A stretch of DNA of 64,000 bases. It comes from Tolypeutes matacus. Taxonomy: Eukaryota > Chordata > Mammalia > Cingulata > Chlamyphoridae. The position numbers were made by a program, and so were the translations under genes. The stretch lies in NCBI GenBank assembly GCA_026826555.1, contig JAKSZT010053928.1:41464806-41528805 (forward strand), read 5' to 3'. This document shows positions 34,831-45,305 of this stretch, piece by piece (position 1 is the stretch's first letter; each line of letters starts with the position of its first letter). The notes under the pieces were generated by a model. It saw only the letters and a list, made by a program, of their open reading frames with translations. It made no database searches and was not told the origin of the DNA.

Positions 34831-37676
34831 GATATAAATGAATTAAGGAAATTGAGCAGACTCAGAAAGCTATTATCTGGAAGACAGGTTTACAAGAAAT
34901 AGAAAGAGAGAGGGTTGTGATCCATTACCCATATGGACCTAATCTATGGTAAGGTGAATAAGTGTAGGTGCGTATTGAAGGGATAGGACAGGAGGGTAGT
35001 GATATTATTGGTTGGGTGGTGTTGGGTAGATTGGGAAGGGTGGGTTAGAAAGTCCAGGGTACTGGGGGGAGAGTTGGGAAAGTGACCAGGTGAACACTGG
35101 GCATTTGCGGGTATGTGGTTGAAAGTACAAAGTTGGGAATGCTCTTATGGCAATATGACAAGGAAGGGTTACTGGTTTAGGGTGTTGGATGGGGGGGCAT
35201 TCGAGATAGGGCACGTCTGGAGCAAGCTTCTAGGGAGTGTGTGAGTGATCATTCTGTCATAATGTGTTGTATCAGTGGGTGGAGACCCAAATAAGGTGCA
35301 GGAAGGGGTTGGACTCCCATCCTCGGGAGGACTGATTTGTTCAGAAATAAACAGGCAGGAGTCTCTCAAGAGCAAGGGTGGTTCCTAATAGGGGAGGACA
35401 AACCAGTGTGTAAGACCTCAGTGTTGTTGCAAGTAACTATGAATCTTGTCATCCAAGCAGTGAAGCCAGGGGGTCGCCATGGGACCCAAGGGGAGGGGGA
35501 GGGAGGAATAGAATAGATTGAACAAGGGGTATTTAGTGGGCAGTGGAAGTGTCCTACATGATCTTGCAATGATGGACACAGGCCATGTTAAATATCATCA
35601 AAATTTATAAAAGCGTATGGTCTAAAATGTAAACCATAATGCAAATCATTGACCATGTTTAGTAGCTATGTTTCACTATTTGTATATCAGTTACAACAAA
35701 AGTACCATCCACATATAAAAAGGTATTAATACGGGAAGGGGGAAAAGGGGAGGGATGTTGGGTATATGAGAGTTACCTGTATCCTGTATGTGACTTTACT
35801 GTGACCTAGAACTTCTTTGAAAACAAAATGAAAAATAGTAAGAATCTGGGGAATAAATGGAAGAAAATGCCACTGTGCATACAGGACACCAGATATTACA
35901 GTGATGAAAAGCAAAATGTTGAAAATTTTTAAAATATTTTTCATTATTTTTTAATACCCCACTCTTTTAATTTTATTTTTAGTTTAAAAATTTTATGTAT
36001 TTTGTTTTTTAAATTTAAATCTAACATTATGATCTCATTTTCCTATTAACTGCATTTGGCTAATTTATTGGCTTCATTTTAGAAGCAGCTTTGGATCACA
36101 GAAGGGTTACAACTGGGGCAGGGGAGGATGATTGGTGTGGAGCGTTAGTGATGAGGAATACATGGGAGGAAATTCACCTGGGCATACATATAAGGTACAT
36201 AAATATGCTTAAATGTTCATGGGGCATTGTCACAGTGGGTGGAGACTCACACAATAACAGAGAATATTGAATTCCCATCCTGGAGAGCTCTGCCACATTC
36301 TCTAATGGAGCAGCAACAGTCCCCAAAGTGCAGGGGCAATGAGTGGTGAAGGAGGACAATCCATTGATGGGCCCTTGATATTGAAGACTATGCTTATGAG
36401 CCTTTGCTCTTGAAATTGAAACTTAGCCTAAGTGTGGTGGGGTGCCTAAGAGTTGCCTCCTAAGAGCCTCCTTGTTGCTCAAATGTGTCCTCTCTCTAAG
36501 CCAAACTCAGCATATAAATGCATTACATTCCCCCCAGTGTGGGACATGACTCCTAGGGATGAGCCTCCCTGGCACCGAGGGATTACTACTAAGCACCAAC
36601 TAGCAATGCAACTGGAAAAAGACCTTGAATAAAAGGGTGAAAAGGTAAAGACAAATAAGTTTATATGGCTAAGAGACTTCAAAGTGAGTCGGAAGTTCGT
36701 CCCAGAGGTAACACTTATGCACATCTCAGCAGGATATCATAGACAGCCAAAGTGGATACTACCCCCAAATATTGGGGCTCCTGAGGACTCTGGAGACACC
36801 CAGGTCCTATGGTCAGGGCAGATAGCTCTGGAGTTTGGTGCCTTGCCAGTGGGCCCTACTTTGGTATTTGTGCTCCTGAGAATGACAGATATGGACTCAA
36901 TTATGGTTTCCCTACACATGGCTCATCTGTCCCTTCTATTTAAACCTATACTTGGTGCTGGAGTTTGTAGGTGTACGTCCAAGAGACTTGAGTCTTTGGG
37001 CTGTCCATGTGCCAGCTGGACCTGGAACCTCAGTGGAGTAGCAACACCTACTCCCCAGGTCATCAGACTCATCCAGGGCAACTAACAAGGAGGTGAGGAT
37101 TGACAACTACCACACCAAGGAAATGAGAGAGGCAACAACTGTAAGCAAGAGAGTCCCATCCATAGGCTGTATGGGATCGAAGCATCCTCTCAATTAGAGG
37201 TGGAGTGGACATCACCATCCCAGAATCCTCAGGACTGAGGAATGAATTATGGACTAGAGTGGACTTACTGGTATTCTACAATAGACATATTGTGATTCTA
37301 GCATTGGAAGAAATTACAATATTGATGTGGAGGCAGTGACCACTGGAGGCTCTGGGAGCAGGGGGAAGGAAAAACAGTTGTAATATGGGGGCTTTTTGGG
37401 ACTTGGGAATTGCCCTGAATGACATTGCAACAGATATAGGCCATTTTATATTGTCACATAACATGCAGAACTGTGTGGGAGAGAGTGTAGACTACGATGT
37501 GAACTATGGTCCATGCTCAGTGTCAAAGCCCTAGGATGTACTTATCAATTGCAATGAATATGCCACACTAATGAAGGATGTTTATGTGGGAGGGTGTGGG
37601 AGGTGTGGGGAGTGGGGTATATGGGAATCCCTATATTTCTTGTGTAACATTTAAGTAATCTAAGTATCTTAAAATT
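34831..37676 (+). repeat. L1-C 3'UTR, unusually long (about 2.8 kb)
   Basis: Follows the ORF2 end directly and lies inside the L1-C target duplications. The first part (to about 35930) is G-rich. The second part, from about 36085 ('ggatcacagaagggttacaa'), is a module whose 3' portion recurs in the window: inverted at 37677-38855, as a truncated copy at 11957-12177, and as a twin-primed copy at 41610-42203. It stops at 'taagtatcttaaaa' near 37676, lacking the last ~150 bp present in the other copies. It has no coding capacity; a 133-codon open frame at 36684-37085 lies within the repeat. An alternative is that the module is a separate element inserted in the L1 tail. Confidence 0.65.
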
Positions 37677-38855
37677 TTTTTTTAAATTATTATTATTATT
37701 TTTTAAATTTATTTATTTTTATTGTGTGTAAAAATCAAAATTTTCACAATACATACCAATATTTGTAAAATGATATATAAATATATATGCATATATGTGC
37801 ATTTGCTTACAAAAATGTTATATATATATATATTTTTTTTTTTTAAGAGGTGCTTAGATTACCTAAAATATTACACAGAACCTACCGGATTCCCATGTTC
37901 CCCACCTCCCACACCTCCCACCACATCCCACACAAACATCTCCCACAAGTGTGACCCATCACCCTCAATGGACTTACACATCCTGGGGCCTTGCCATCAA
38001 CCATAGACCATAGTTCACATCGTAGACCACACTCTCTCCCACACAGTTCTGAATGGTGTGTGCTGATTTAAAATGGCCTACATCCGTTGCCACAACGGCA
38101 CTTGGGACAACCTCCAAATCCCGAAAAAGCCCCTGTATTTCAACTGCACATCCTCTCCCTGCCCCGAAAGTGTCCAGTGGCCACTGGCTCCACCTCATTG
38201 TTATAATTTCTTCCATTGCTAGAATCACCATATATGTACAACAGAATACCATCAAGTCCACTCTAGCCCATAGTTCTTCCCCCAATCCTGAGGGGACTGG
38301 GATGGTGATGTCCACTCCACCTCCAAGTGAGAGAGGGCTTATATCCCATGGATATGGTGGGTGGGATGATCCTTCCTACAGATGCAGGCCCTCTCCATTC
38401 CCTGGGATGGCCGTTGCCCATCGTTGTCTCCTCGCCAGGTGACTTCGATGAGTCCATTGAGCTGTAGGGTAGGAGTTGCAGCTCCACTGAGATTCCATGC
38501 ACACCTGGCACATAGGCCAGAGGCTCCAGTCCCTGGAAGTATACTTAAAAACTCCAGCATCACATATAGGTTTGAATAGAAGGGACTGATGAACCATGTG
38601 CAGGGAGGACTTATTTGAGTCCAATTCCGTCACTCTCAGGAGCACAGATTCCAAAATAGAGCCCACTGATAAGGCGTCAGTCTCTGGGGCTATCCCCCCT
38701 TATATAGGACCTGGGTGTCTCCAGAGCTCTCCGGAGCCCCTCTATGTGGGGTGATAGGCACTTTGATGTTCTATGAGCTCCTACTGAGGTGTGCGTAAGC
38801 GTTACCTCTGGGATGACCTTCCGACTCTCTTTGAAGTCTCTTAGCCACTTGAACA
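37677..38855 (-). mobile_element. Inverted L1 3'-module copy next to L1-C 3'UTR
   Basis: The reverse complement of this segment matches 36668-37676 over about 1 kb, e.g. complement of 38770-38850 versus 36668-36740 share 'ggctaagagacttcaaag' and 'cccagaggtaac'. Its T-rich left end (37677-37735) is the poly(A) tail of a minus-strand copy, including the '...cataataaa'-type 3' terminus. It is 5' truncated near 38855. The possible target duplication (ttaaaa) is too short to be decisive. Confidence 0.75.
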
Positions 38856-38861
38856 TTTTAA

Positions 38862-38875
38862 AAAATGCCCTTTTG
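38862..38875. repeat. Right target-site duplication of L1-C
   Basis: Exact copy of 27357-27370, preceded by a short A-run at about 38860-38865 that would be the L1-C poly(A) remnant. Confidence 0.88.
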
Positions 38876-38879
38876 CGTG

Positions 38880-39090
38880 TCGCCCTTGTACTGAGAAATC
38901 TTGATTATTCTCCCCATTGCCTGGATAATAAAGCTCAAATGCTTTAGCTTATACTGAAGATATGTCCCCACCTGGCTTCTACCTACTTTGACTCTCCCTC
39001 TCATTATATCTGCATCTGTTTATTCTAGCTAAATTTATCTGCTTATTGTCTGCAGGAGACCATTATGTATTCCTGTCCCTGTCCTTTCTG
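38880..39090 (+). repeat. Possible LINE-2 (L2) fragment
   Basis: Text such as 'taataaagctcaaatgcttt' and 'ccccacctggcttctaccta' resembles a diverged L2 3' region. Low certainty. Confidence 0.4.
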
Positions 39091-41080
39091 ATGAAATGAT
39101 GGAAATTCTTCCTTCAATTTCCAGTTGTAGGTTCAATTCCTACTCAAAGCCTGGAATTCTGTGGTGCTCAATTTCTGTCCCTTTATTATTTTCCAAATAT
39201 AACAAATCTCAATACTTAAAGTCAGTTGCTATACATGGCCAGATACAGTTCATTACCACCAAGTACATTATAAAAGAGGACAATTATTTGTGATGGGTTC
39301 TTAAAATCTATACATTTCGATGCAGGAAACCTACTGGGAAAAATCTAGGATGAAGAATAACTCAAAATGCAGAAACAGTGATACATACAGATGTTCATGA
39401 TAAGATTGTCTAAAATTATAGAAATTTGGAAATAATCTACACGTATACGTATGGTACAGTGTTTACAAAGCTCAGTGCATTCACTTGATAGAGAAATCCA
39501 TAATTATTAGAAGTCAGGTTGTAATGAGCCAGAAAAACATAGAGAAATATTCTTGTACTCATAACTATTTCCTGGGTACTTACTCTATTCCAGAATTGTG
39601 TTTAAATTATGGGGGATGAACAGGAAGTTGGCTGAAATAGACAGGAATTCTTTCCAACTGACAAGTTCCTCAGCTCTCCCCTTAAGGCCTCTAACTAATT
39701 GGATGAGAAGACTCCCCTCATTGCTGAAAGCTAGCTCCTTTATTGATTGTAAATGTTATCATCCATAGATGCAATCAACTGACTAATGAATTAATTCCAT
39801 CTATGAAATACCCTCACAATAACAATCAGACCACTGCTTGATTGACCAACGTGAAAGAGAGCTGGGAGGAGCCTCATTAAGCAGTATCAGCTTTCACTTA
39901 CTACCCTTGTTTTTGTAAGTCTTCTTCTCCCTCACCTGTTCATATCTCCAAGATGAGAGTCTTCTGACTCAGTCTCTCCAGACAACTGCAGCCTTCTACC
40001 ACAGCAGAGGAAAGACTCAACTGCTGTGTGGGGCAATGGAAGGGTCCCGAGTTCAAGGTGCTACTTATACTACACCTTCAAACCCTCTTCCTACTTTCAG
40101 ATTTAACTATCCTCCCAGCTTCAGTGGTATCTGGTGCCTTCGATTCTTGAGCCTTTGGGGAGTCTGAGGATATATGTTGACTTGTTTCTGGCCTCTTCCT
40201 CCTGCTAGCTTATATTTCTGCTTTCTTTTGTCTAGAAAAGTTAGATATCACTCACTCCTCTGCTTTACAGCTTCCAAAATGTTGATTCCATCTCTTATCT
40301 GTCCTTTGCTTCTTTTTCTGTTTTCCTTGTCCTTTTTGGCTTCTATAGTTTTAGCAGCAGTTCATGAGGAAGCAGATATAATTGTGTGTCTAGTCCACTG
40401 CTTTTTAAACAGGTATCTTTACTGTAGGACTTCTTGGAACCTAAAATATGCTAATTTTCTTTGCAAATATCTGAGAAGGGGATATAATACGCAGTATTTT
40501 TATATTACTTAGCCAAGTTTCAGCAGCTTACAGCGTAACAAAGATTTATTTCTTACTCACAACACATATTGGTAGCTGCCTGGTGTCAGTTCTCTTACAC
40601 ATCTTCTCGTTTCTGGACTGTGGCTGAAGGAGTAGTGTGAGCTAGCGCATGCCATTCTTGTGGTAGAAGGAAGAGCCAGAGGATGGGCAGACTTGTGAGG
40701 CAGCTTGGAGCTTCTGCTTGGATGAGCACAAGCCATCGGCCAAAGTATGTAATGTACCAAAACAAAGACAATGGGCGAGAGGTGACTCTTCTTCCCCCAG
40801 GAAGAATGTAGGTTGCAGGGATTGGCAGGGATGCAGGATTTTCTTCCAGAGGAGGGCGAATGGATGACTGACAAGAGAGTTACCCTCTACCGCAGGATCA
40901 CAAACTTGTTTGGCCTTGAATCCTCTTTTTTGTAACAGAACTAACATTTCATAGAATTTATGTTTCAGTGGTCATGTCTTGGGAAAATGTTTTCTCTGAG
41001 CATGATGATGTAAAAGGACAAGCCAAAAAGCTTAAAAGCCAAGCTTCATTTCAAGTAACGGCTCTCTCACTGGCTTAGTT
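39091..41080. other. Largely unassigned sequence with eroded repeat-like stretches
   Basis: No host gene recognised. About 39640-40150 and 40505-40960 look like old interspersed repeats, but the families could not be named. The open frames on either strand (up to 112 codons) show no recognisable domain. Confidence 0.35.
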
Positions 41081-41084
41081 ACAT

Positions 41085-41235
41085 GGCCTTGGGATAGGTA
41101 AGGAACTCACTGTGCCTCTTTCCACCCTCATCTGTACAATGGAAATAACAATACCTACCCTTCAGTCTTGTTGGGAGATTAGATGTAACATAAGTAGAGT
41201 CTGGCATGTAAACCATTAATAAATATTTATTGAGG
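41085..41235 (+). repeat. MIR SINE fragment
   Basis: The text 'catggccttgggataggtaag', 'tcatctgtacaatggaaata' and 'ggcatgtaaac' follows the MIR core and 3' consensus pattern (an ancient tRNA-derived CORE-SINE). Confidence 0.75.
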
Positions 41236-41609
41236 AAATAAAAAAATAAGTAAATAAATTATGGGGGATAAAGCTGGAAATCAGTAACAGGCAGACAAGT
41301 GGGAAATCCACAATATATAGAAGTTAAACAACACTCTTAAATAATGGGTCAAAGACATTACAAGGGAAATCAGGAAATGCCTTGAGACGAATAAAAATGA
41401 GAATACAACATCAAAACTTACAGGATACAGCAAAGGCAATGATGAGGGATATTTATAGCCCTAAATGGTTACATTAAAAAAGAAAGACTTCAATAGAGAG
41501 ACCTAACTGTACACCTGGAACTAGAAAAATCAAATTGAACCCAAAGCAAGCAAAAATAAAGATGAGAGCAGAAATTAATGAAATAAAAAATAAAAAAATA
41601 GAAAGTATT

Positions 41610-42203
41610 CCCAAAGAAGCCCCTGTATTTCAACTGCTCATCCCCTCCCTACCCAAAAAACTGTCAAGTGGCCACTGGCTCCACCTCATTGTTATAATTT
41701 CTTGCATTGCAAGAATCACCATATGTGAGCAAGAGAATACCATCTTTGGGAGTTGGAGGTTGTCCTGAGTACTGTTGTGGCAATGGATGTAGGCCATTTT
41801 AAATCAGCACACACCACTCAGAACTGAGTGGGAGAGAGTGTGGTCTACAGTGTGAACTGTGGTCTATGGTTGGTGGCAAGGCTCCAGGAGGTGTAAGTTC
41901 ATTGAGGTTGGTGGGCCACATTATGGGAGATGTTTGTGTTGGATGTGGTGGGAGGTGTGGGAGGTGGGCAACATGGGAATCCGAGTGGGTTCCGTATAAT
42001 ATTTTAGGTAATCTAAGCACCTCTTAAAATATATGTATATATATATATAAAAAATAACATTTTTGTAAGCAAATACACATATATGCATATATATTTATAT
42101 ATCATTTTACAAATGTTTGTATGTATTGGGAGAATTTTGATTTTTACCCATAATAAAAAAAAAAATAAAATAAAAGTCATACAGTGGAAAAAAAAAAAAA
42201 AAA
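41610..42203 (+). mobile_element. Twin-primed (5'-inverted) L1 3'-module insertion inside L1-D
   Basis: Insert of 594 bp flanked by agaaagtatt at 41600-41609 and 42204-42213. Its left part (about 41610-41742) matches the module in minus orientation (compare 38128-38252), while its right part (about 41743-42157) matches it in plus orientation and runs to the normal 3' end '...acccataata'. The tail is A-rich, then 'gtcatacagtgg', then a second A-run. Inverted 5' plus direct 3' with one duplication is the signature of twin priming during L1 integration. Confidence 0.9.
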
Positions 42204-43320
42204 AGAAAGTATTAACCAAACGTTGGTTCTTCAAAAAGATCCATGAAATTGACACACTCTTAGCTAGAATGAGCAGAAAAAAAGACACAAATAAAATCAG
42301 AAATGAGGGACATTATTGCTGATCCCACAGAAATAAGGGTGAGAATACCATGAGCAATTGTTTGCCAACAAACTAGATAATATAGCTGCAATGGACAAGT
42401 TTCTAGAAATACATTACAACCTATACTGACTGTAAAAGAAATAATTGATGTCAGACCAATTAGAAGTAAAAAGATTGAATCAGTCATCACAAACCTCCCA
42501 AAAAAGAAAAGCTTAGGACCAGAAGGCTTTGCAGGTGAACTCTTATCAAATACTCCAAGACCAATTAATACAAATCTTGTTCAAACTCGTCCAAAAATTT
42601 AAGAGGGAATACTACCCAATTCATACTATGAGGCCAACATCACCCTCACACTAAAGCCAGATAAAGATACTACAAGAAAGTTACAGACCAATTCCTCTAA
42701 TAAATATAGATGCAAAAATCTTCAACAAAATAATTGCAAATCAAATCCAACAGCACATCGAAAAAATTATATACCATGATCAAGTCGGATTTATCCCAGG
42801 TATGCAAGGGTGGCTCAACATAAGAAAAGTTAATATAACATACCACATTAACAAAATGAAGGTAACAGACCACATGATCATTTCAATTAATGCAGAAAAG
42901 TCATTTGACAAAATCTAGCACCACTTTTTTTATAAAATCACTTTGTAAACTAGGAATGGAAGGAAACTTCCTCAACATTATAAAGGGCATATGAAAAGCC
43001 CACAACTCAGATCATATTCAAAGGTGAAAGACTGAAAGCTTTCCCTTTAAGATCTGGAACAACACAAGGATGTACACTGTCACGACTGTTATTCAACATT
43101 ATATGGGAAGTTCTAACTACAGCCTTCAGGCAAGAGAGAAATAAACATCCAAATTGGAAAGGAAGAAGTGAAACTTTCCCTATTTGCAGACGACATGATC
43201 CTATATACAGAAAGTCCCAACAGATCTACAAAGAGCTACTAGAAGAAATAAATTAATTCAGCTAAGTGGCAGGGTAAAAAAAATCAACATGTGAAACCCA
43301 CTAGTGTATATATGTATGTA

Positions 43321-43397
43321 TTAGTAATGAGCAACCTGAGAAGGAAATCAAGAAAATTCCATTAGTAATGAGCAACCTGAGAAGGAAATCAAGAAGG
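43321..43397. repeat. 41-bp tandem duplication in L1-D ORF2
   Basis: 'ttagtaatgagcaacctgag' and following bases occur at 43321 and again at 43362, adjacent and nearly identical over 35 bp. Confidence 0.93.
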
Positions 43398-45305
43398 TTC
43401 AAATACTTAGGAATAAATTTACCCATGGATGTAAAGGGACTTGTATACAGAAAACTATAAAAGACCTAAGTAAATGGAAGAACATTCCATGTTCATGAAA
43501 GACTAAATATCATTAAGATGTCAATTCCACCCAAACTGACTTACAGATTCAATATAATCCCAACAAATTCTAAGAGGCCTACATTGCAGAAATGGAAAAT
43601 CCAATTATCAAGTTTATTTGGAAAGGTAAGGGGCCTCAAATAGCTAAAAAACAACTTGAGAAAGAACTGTGAGGATTCATACTTTCTGACATTATGCTTA
43701 TTACAAATCACAGTGGTCAAAAAAGCATGGTATTGGCACGAGGATAGATGTACAGACTAATGGAACTGAATTAGGAGTTCAGAAATAGACCCTCATATCT
43801 ATGGCCAGTTGATTTGACAAGGCTACCAAGTCTACTCAATGGGGAAAGAATGCTCTCTTCAAATGGTGCTGGGAGAATCAGGCATCCATATGCAAAAGAA
43901 TGAAGGAGGACAGAATCTCCCACCATATAAAAAAATTAACTCAAAATGGATCATAGACCTAAAGAATCAGGATTAAAAAACTCCTAAAAGAAAATGTATG
44001 AAACATCTTCAGGATCTTTTGTTAGGCAATAGTTTCTCAGACTTTTAGACCCAGGGCACAAGCAATGGAAGAAAAATAGTTAAATGGGACCTCTTCAAAA
44101 TTAAAAACCTTTGGGTAGGGGACTTTATCACAAAACTGAAGAGATAACATATTCAATGGGAGAAAATATTTGGAAACCATATATATGATAAGGGTTTCAT
44201 TTCCAGAATATAAAGAAATCCTACAACTCAACATCCAAGAGACAATCAGCCCAATTAAAAAATGAGCAGAACACTTGACAGACCTTTATCTAAGGAAGAT
44301 ATACAGATGAACAATAGGCACACAAAAAGAAGTTCAATATCACTAGCCATTAGGGAAATTCAAGTCAAAACCACAATGAGATACCACTTCACACCCATTA
44401 GAATGGCTATTTAAAAAACAGAAAATTACAAGTGTTGGAGAGGATGCAGAGAAAAAGGAATAGTCATTCATTCCTGATGAGAATGTAAAATGATGTAGCC
44501 GCTGTGGAAGACAGTTTATGGTTCTTCAGAAATCTAAATATAGAATTACCTTATGGCCTGGCAATCCTACTACTCCATATATACCTAAAAGAATTGAAAG
44601 CAGGGACTTGAACAAATATTTGCACAACAATGTTCATAGCAGCATTATTAATTGGCAAAAGATGGAAGCAACCCAAGTGTCTATCAACTGATGAATGGAT
44701 AAATAAAATGTGGTATATACATACAACGTATTATTATTCAGCCGTAAAGAGGAACGAAGTCTCGATACATACAACAACATGGATGAACCTTGAGGACATT
44801 ATGCTGAGTGACATGAGCCAGACACAAAAGGATACATATTATATGATCTCACTGATATGAAATAATTAGAAGCAAAACTCAGAGTCAGAATCTAGAATAG
44901 AGGTTTGCCAGGGGCTGGGTTGGGGGTAGGGAATGAGGAGTTAATGTTTAAATTGTACCAATTTCTATTTGGATTGTAAAAGTTTGGTAATTGATGGTGG
45001 TGATAGTAGCACAACATTGTGAAAGTAATTAAACTGCATTGAATTATATGTGTGAATGTGGTTAAGAGTGAGAGATTTTAGGTTTCAGGTATGTTGTTAG
45101 AATAAGAATTAAAAAACATAGGACTGTACAACATGAACACTGTAAACAATGGACTCTAATAGTACAATTATAAAAGTGTTCGTTCATGAATTATAACCAA
45201 TATACCACACTAATGCCAGGTGTTAATAGGATGGTCTATGGCAACTATATTTTATGTATTTTGCATATTTCTGTAAACATACAACTTCTAACAAAAGTTG
45301 AGAGA

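Larger units (their letters stand above)
27371..38861 (+). mobile_element. L1-C: full-length LINE-1 with nested insertions, about 11.5 kb
   Basis: One plus-strand L1 insertion bounded by a perfect 14-bp direct repeat. Order: 5'UTR of about 2.5 kb, ORF1 (29863-30724), ORF2 (30847 to about 34830), 3'UTR (34831-37676), then an inverted copy of the 3' module (37677-38855) and a short A-run before the right duplication. A DAS-like SINE sits in ORF2 (34047-34225). Coding regions carry in-frame stops and frameshifts but are the best preserved in the window. Established: L1 inserts by target-primed reverse transcription and makes duplications of this kind. Confidence 0.87.
41258..44880 (+). pseudogene. 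L1-D ORF2 relic
   Basis: Reverse transcriptase traces include motif A ('[11 protein letters not shown]'-like, near 42885) and an intact FADD box in 'cagacgacatgatcctatat' near 43187. The last open piece, 44630-44860, holds the C-terminal 'MFIAALLIGKRWKQPKCLS' and 'TTWMNLEDIMLSDMSQTQKD' hallmarks. Many frame breaks; non-functional. Confidence 0.83.
41258..45305 (+). mobile_element. L1-D: 5'-truncated LINE-1, plus strand
   Basis: Begins inside the ORF2 endonuclease ('aaagctggaaatcagtaaca') and runs through the reverse transcriptase and C-terminal domain into a 3'UTR ending around 45305. It contains the twin-primed insert at 41610-42203. No poly(A) tail or target duplication was clear, so it is older than that insert. 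Confidence 0.8.

Noticed and set aside
36684..37085. 133-codon open frame in the L1-C 3' module
   Set aside because: Lies in the repeated 3'UTR module; the corresponding frame is broken in the inverted copy as far as can be read.
39604..41270. 'aattatgggggat' at about 39605 and 41258 as a target duplication for L1-D
   Set aside because: The right copy belongs to the L1 coding sequence at the truncation point and the geometry (both at one side) does not fit an insertion; treated as chance.
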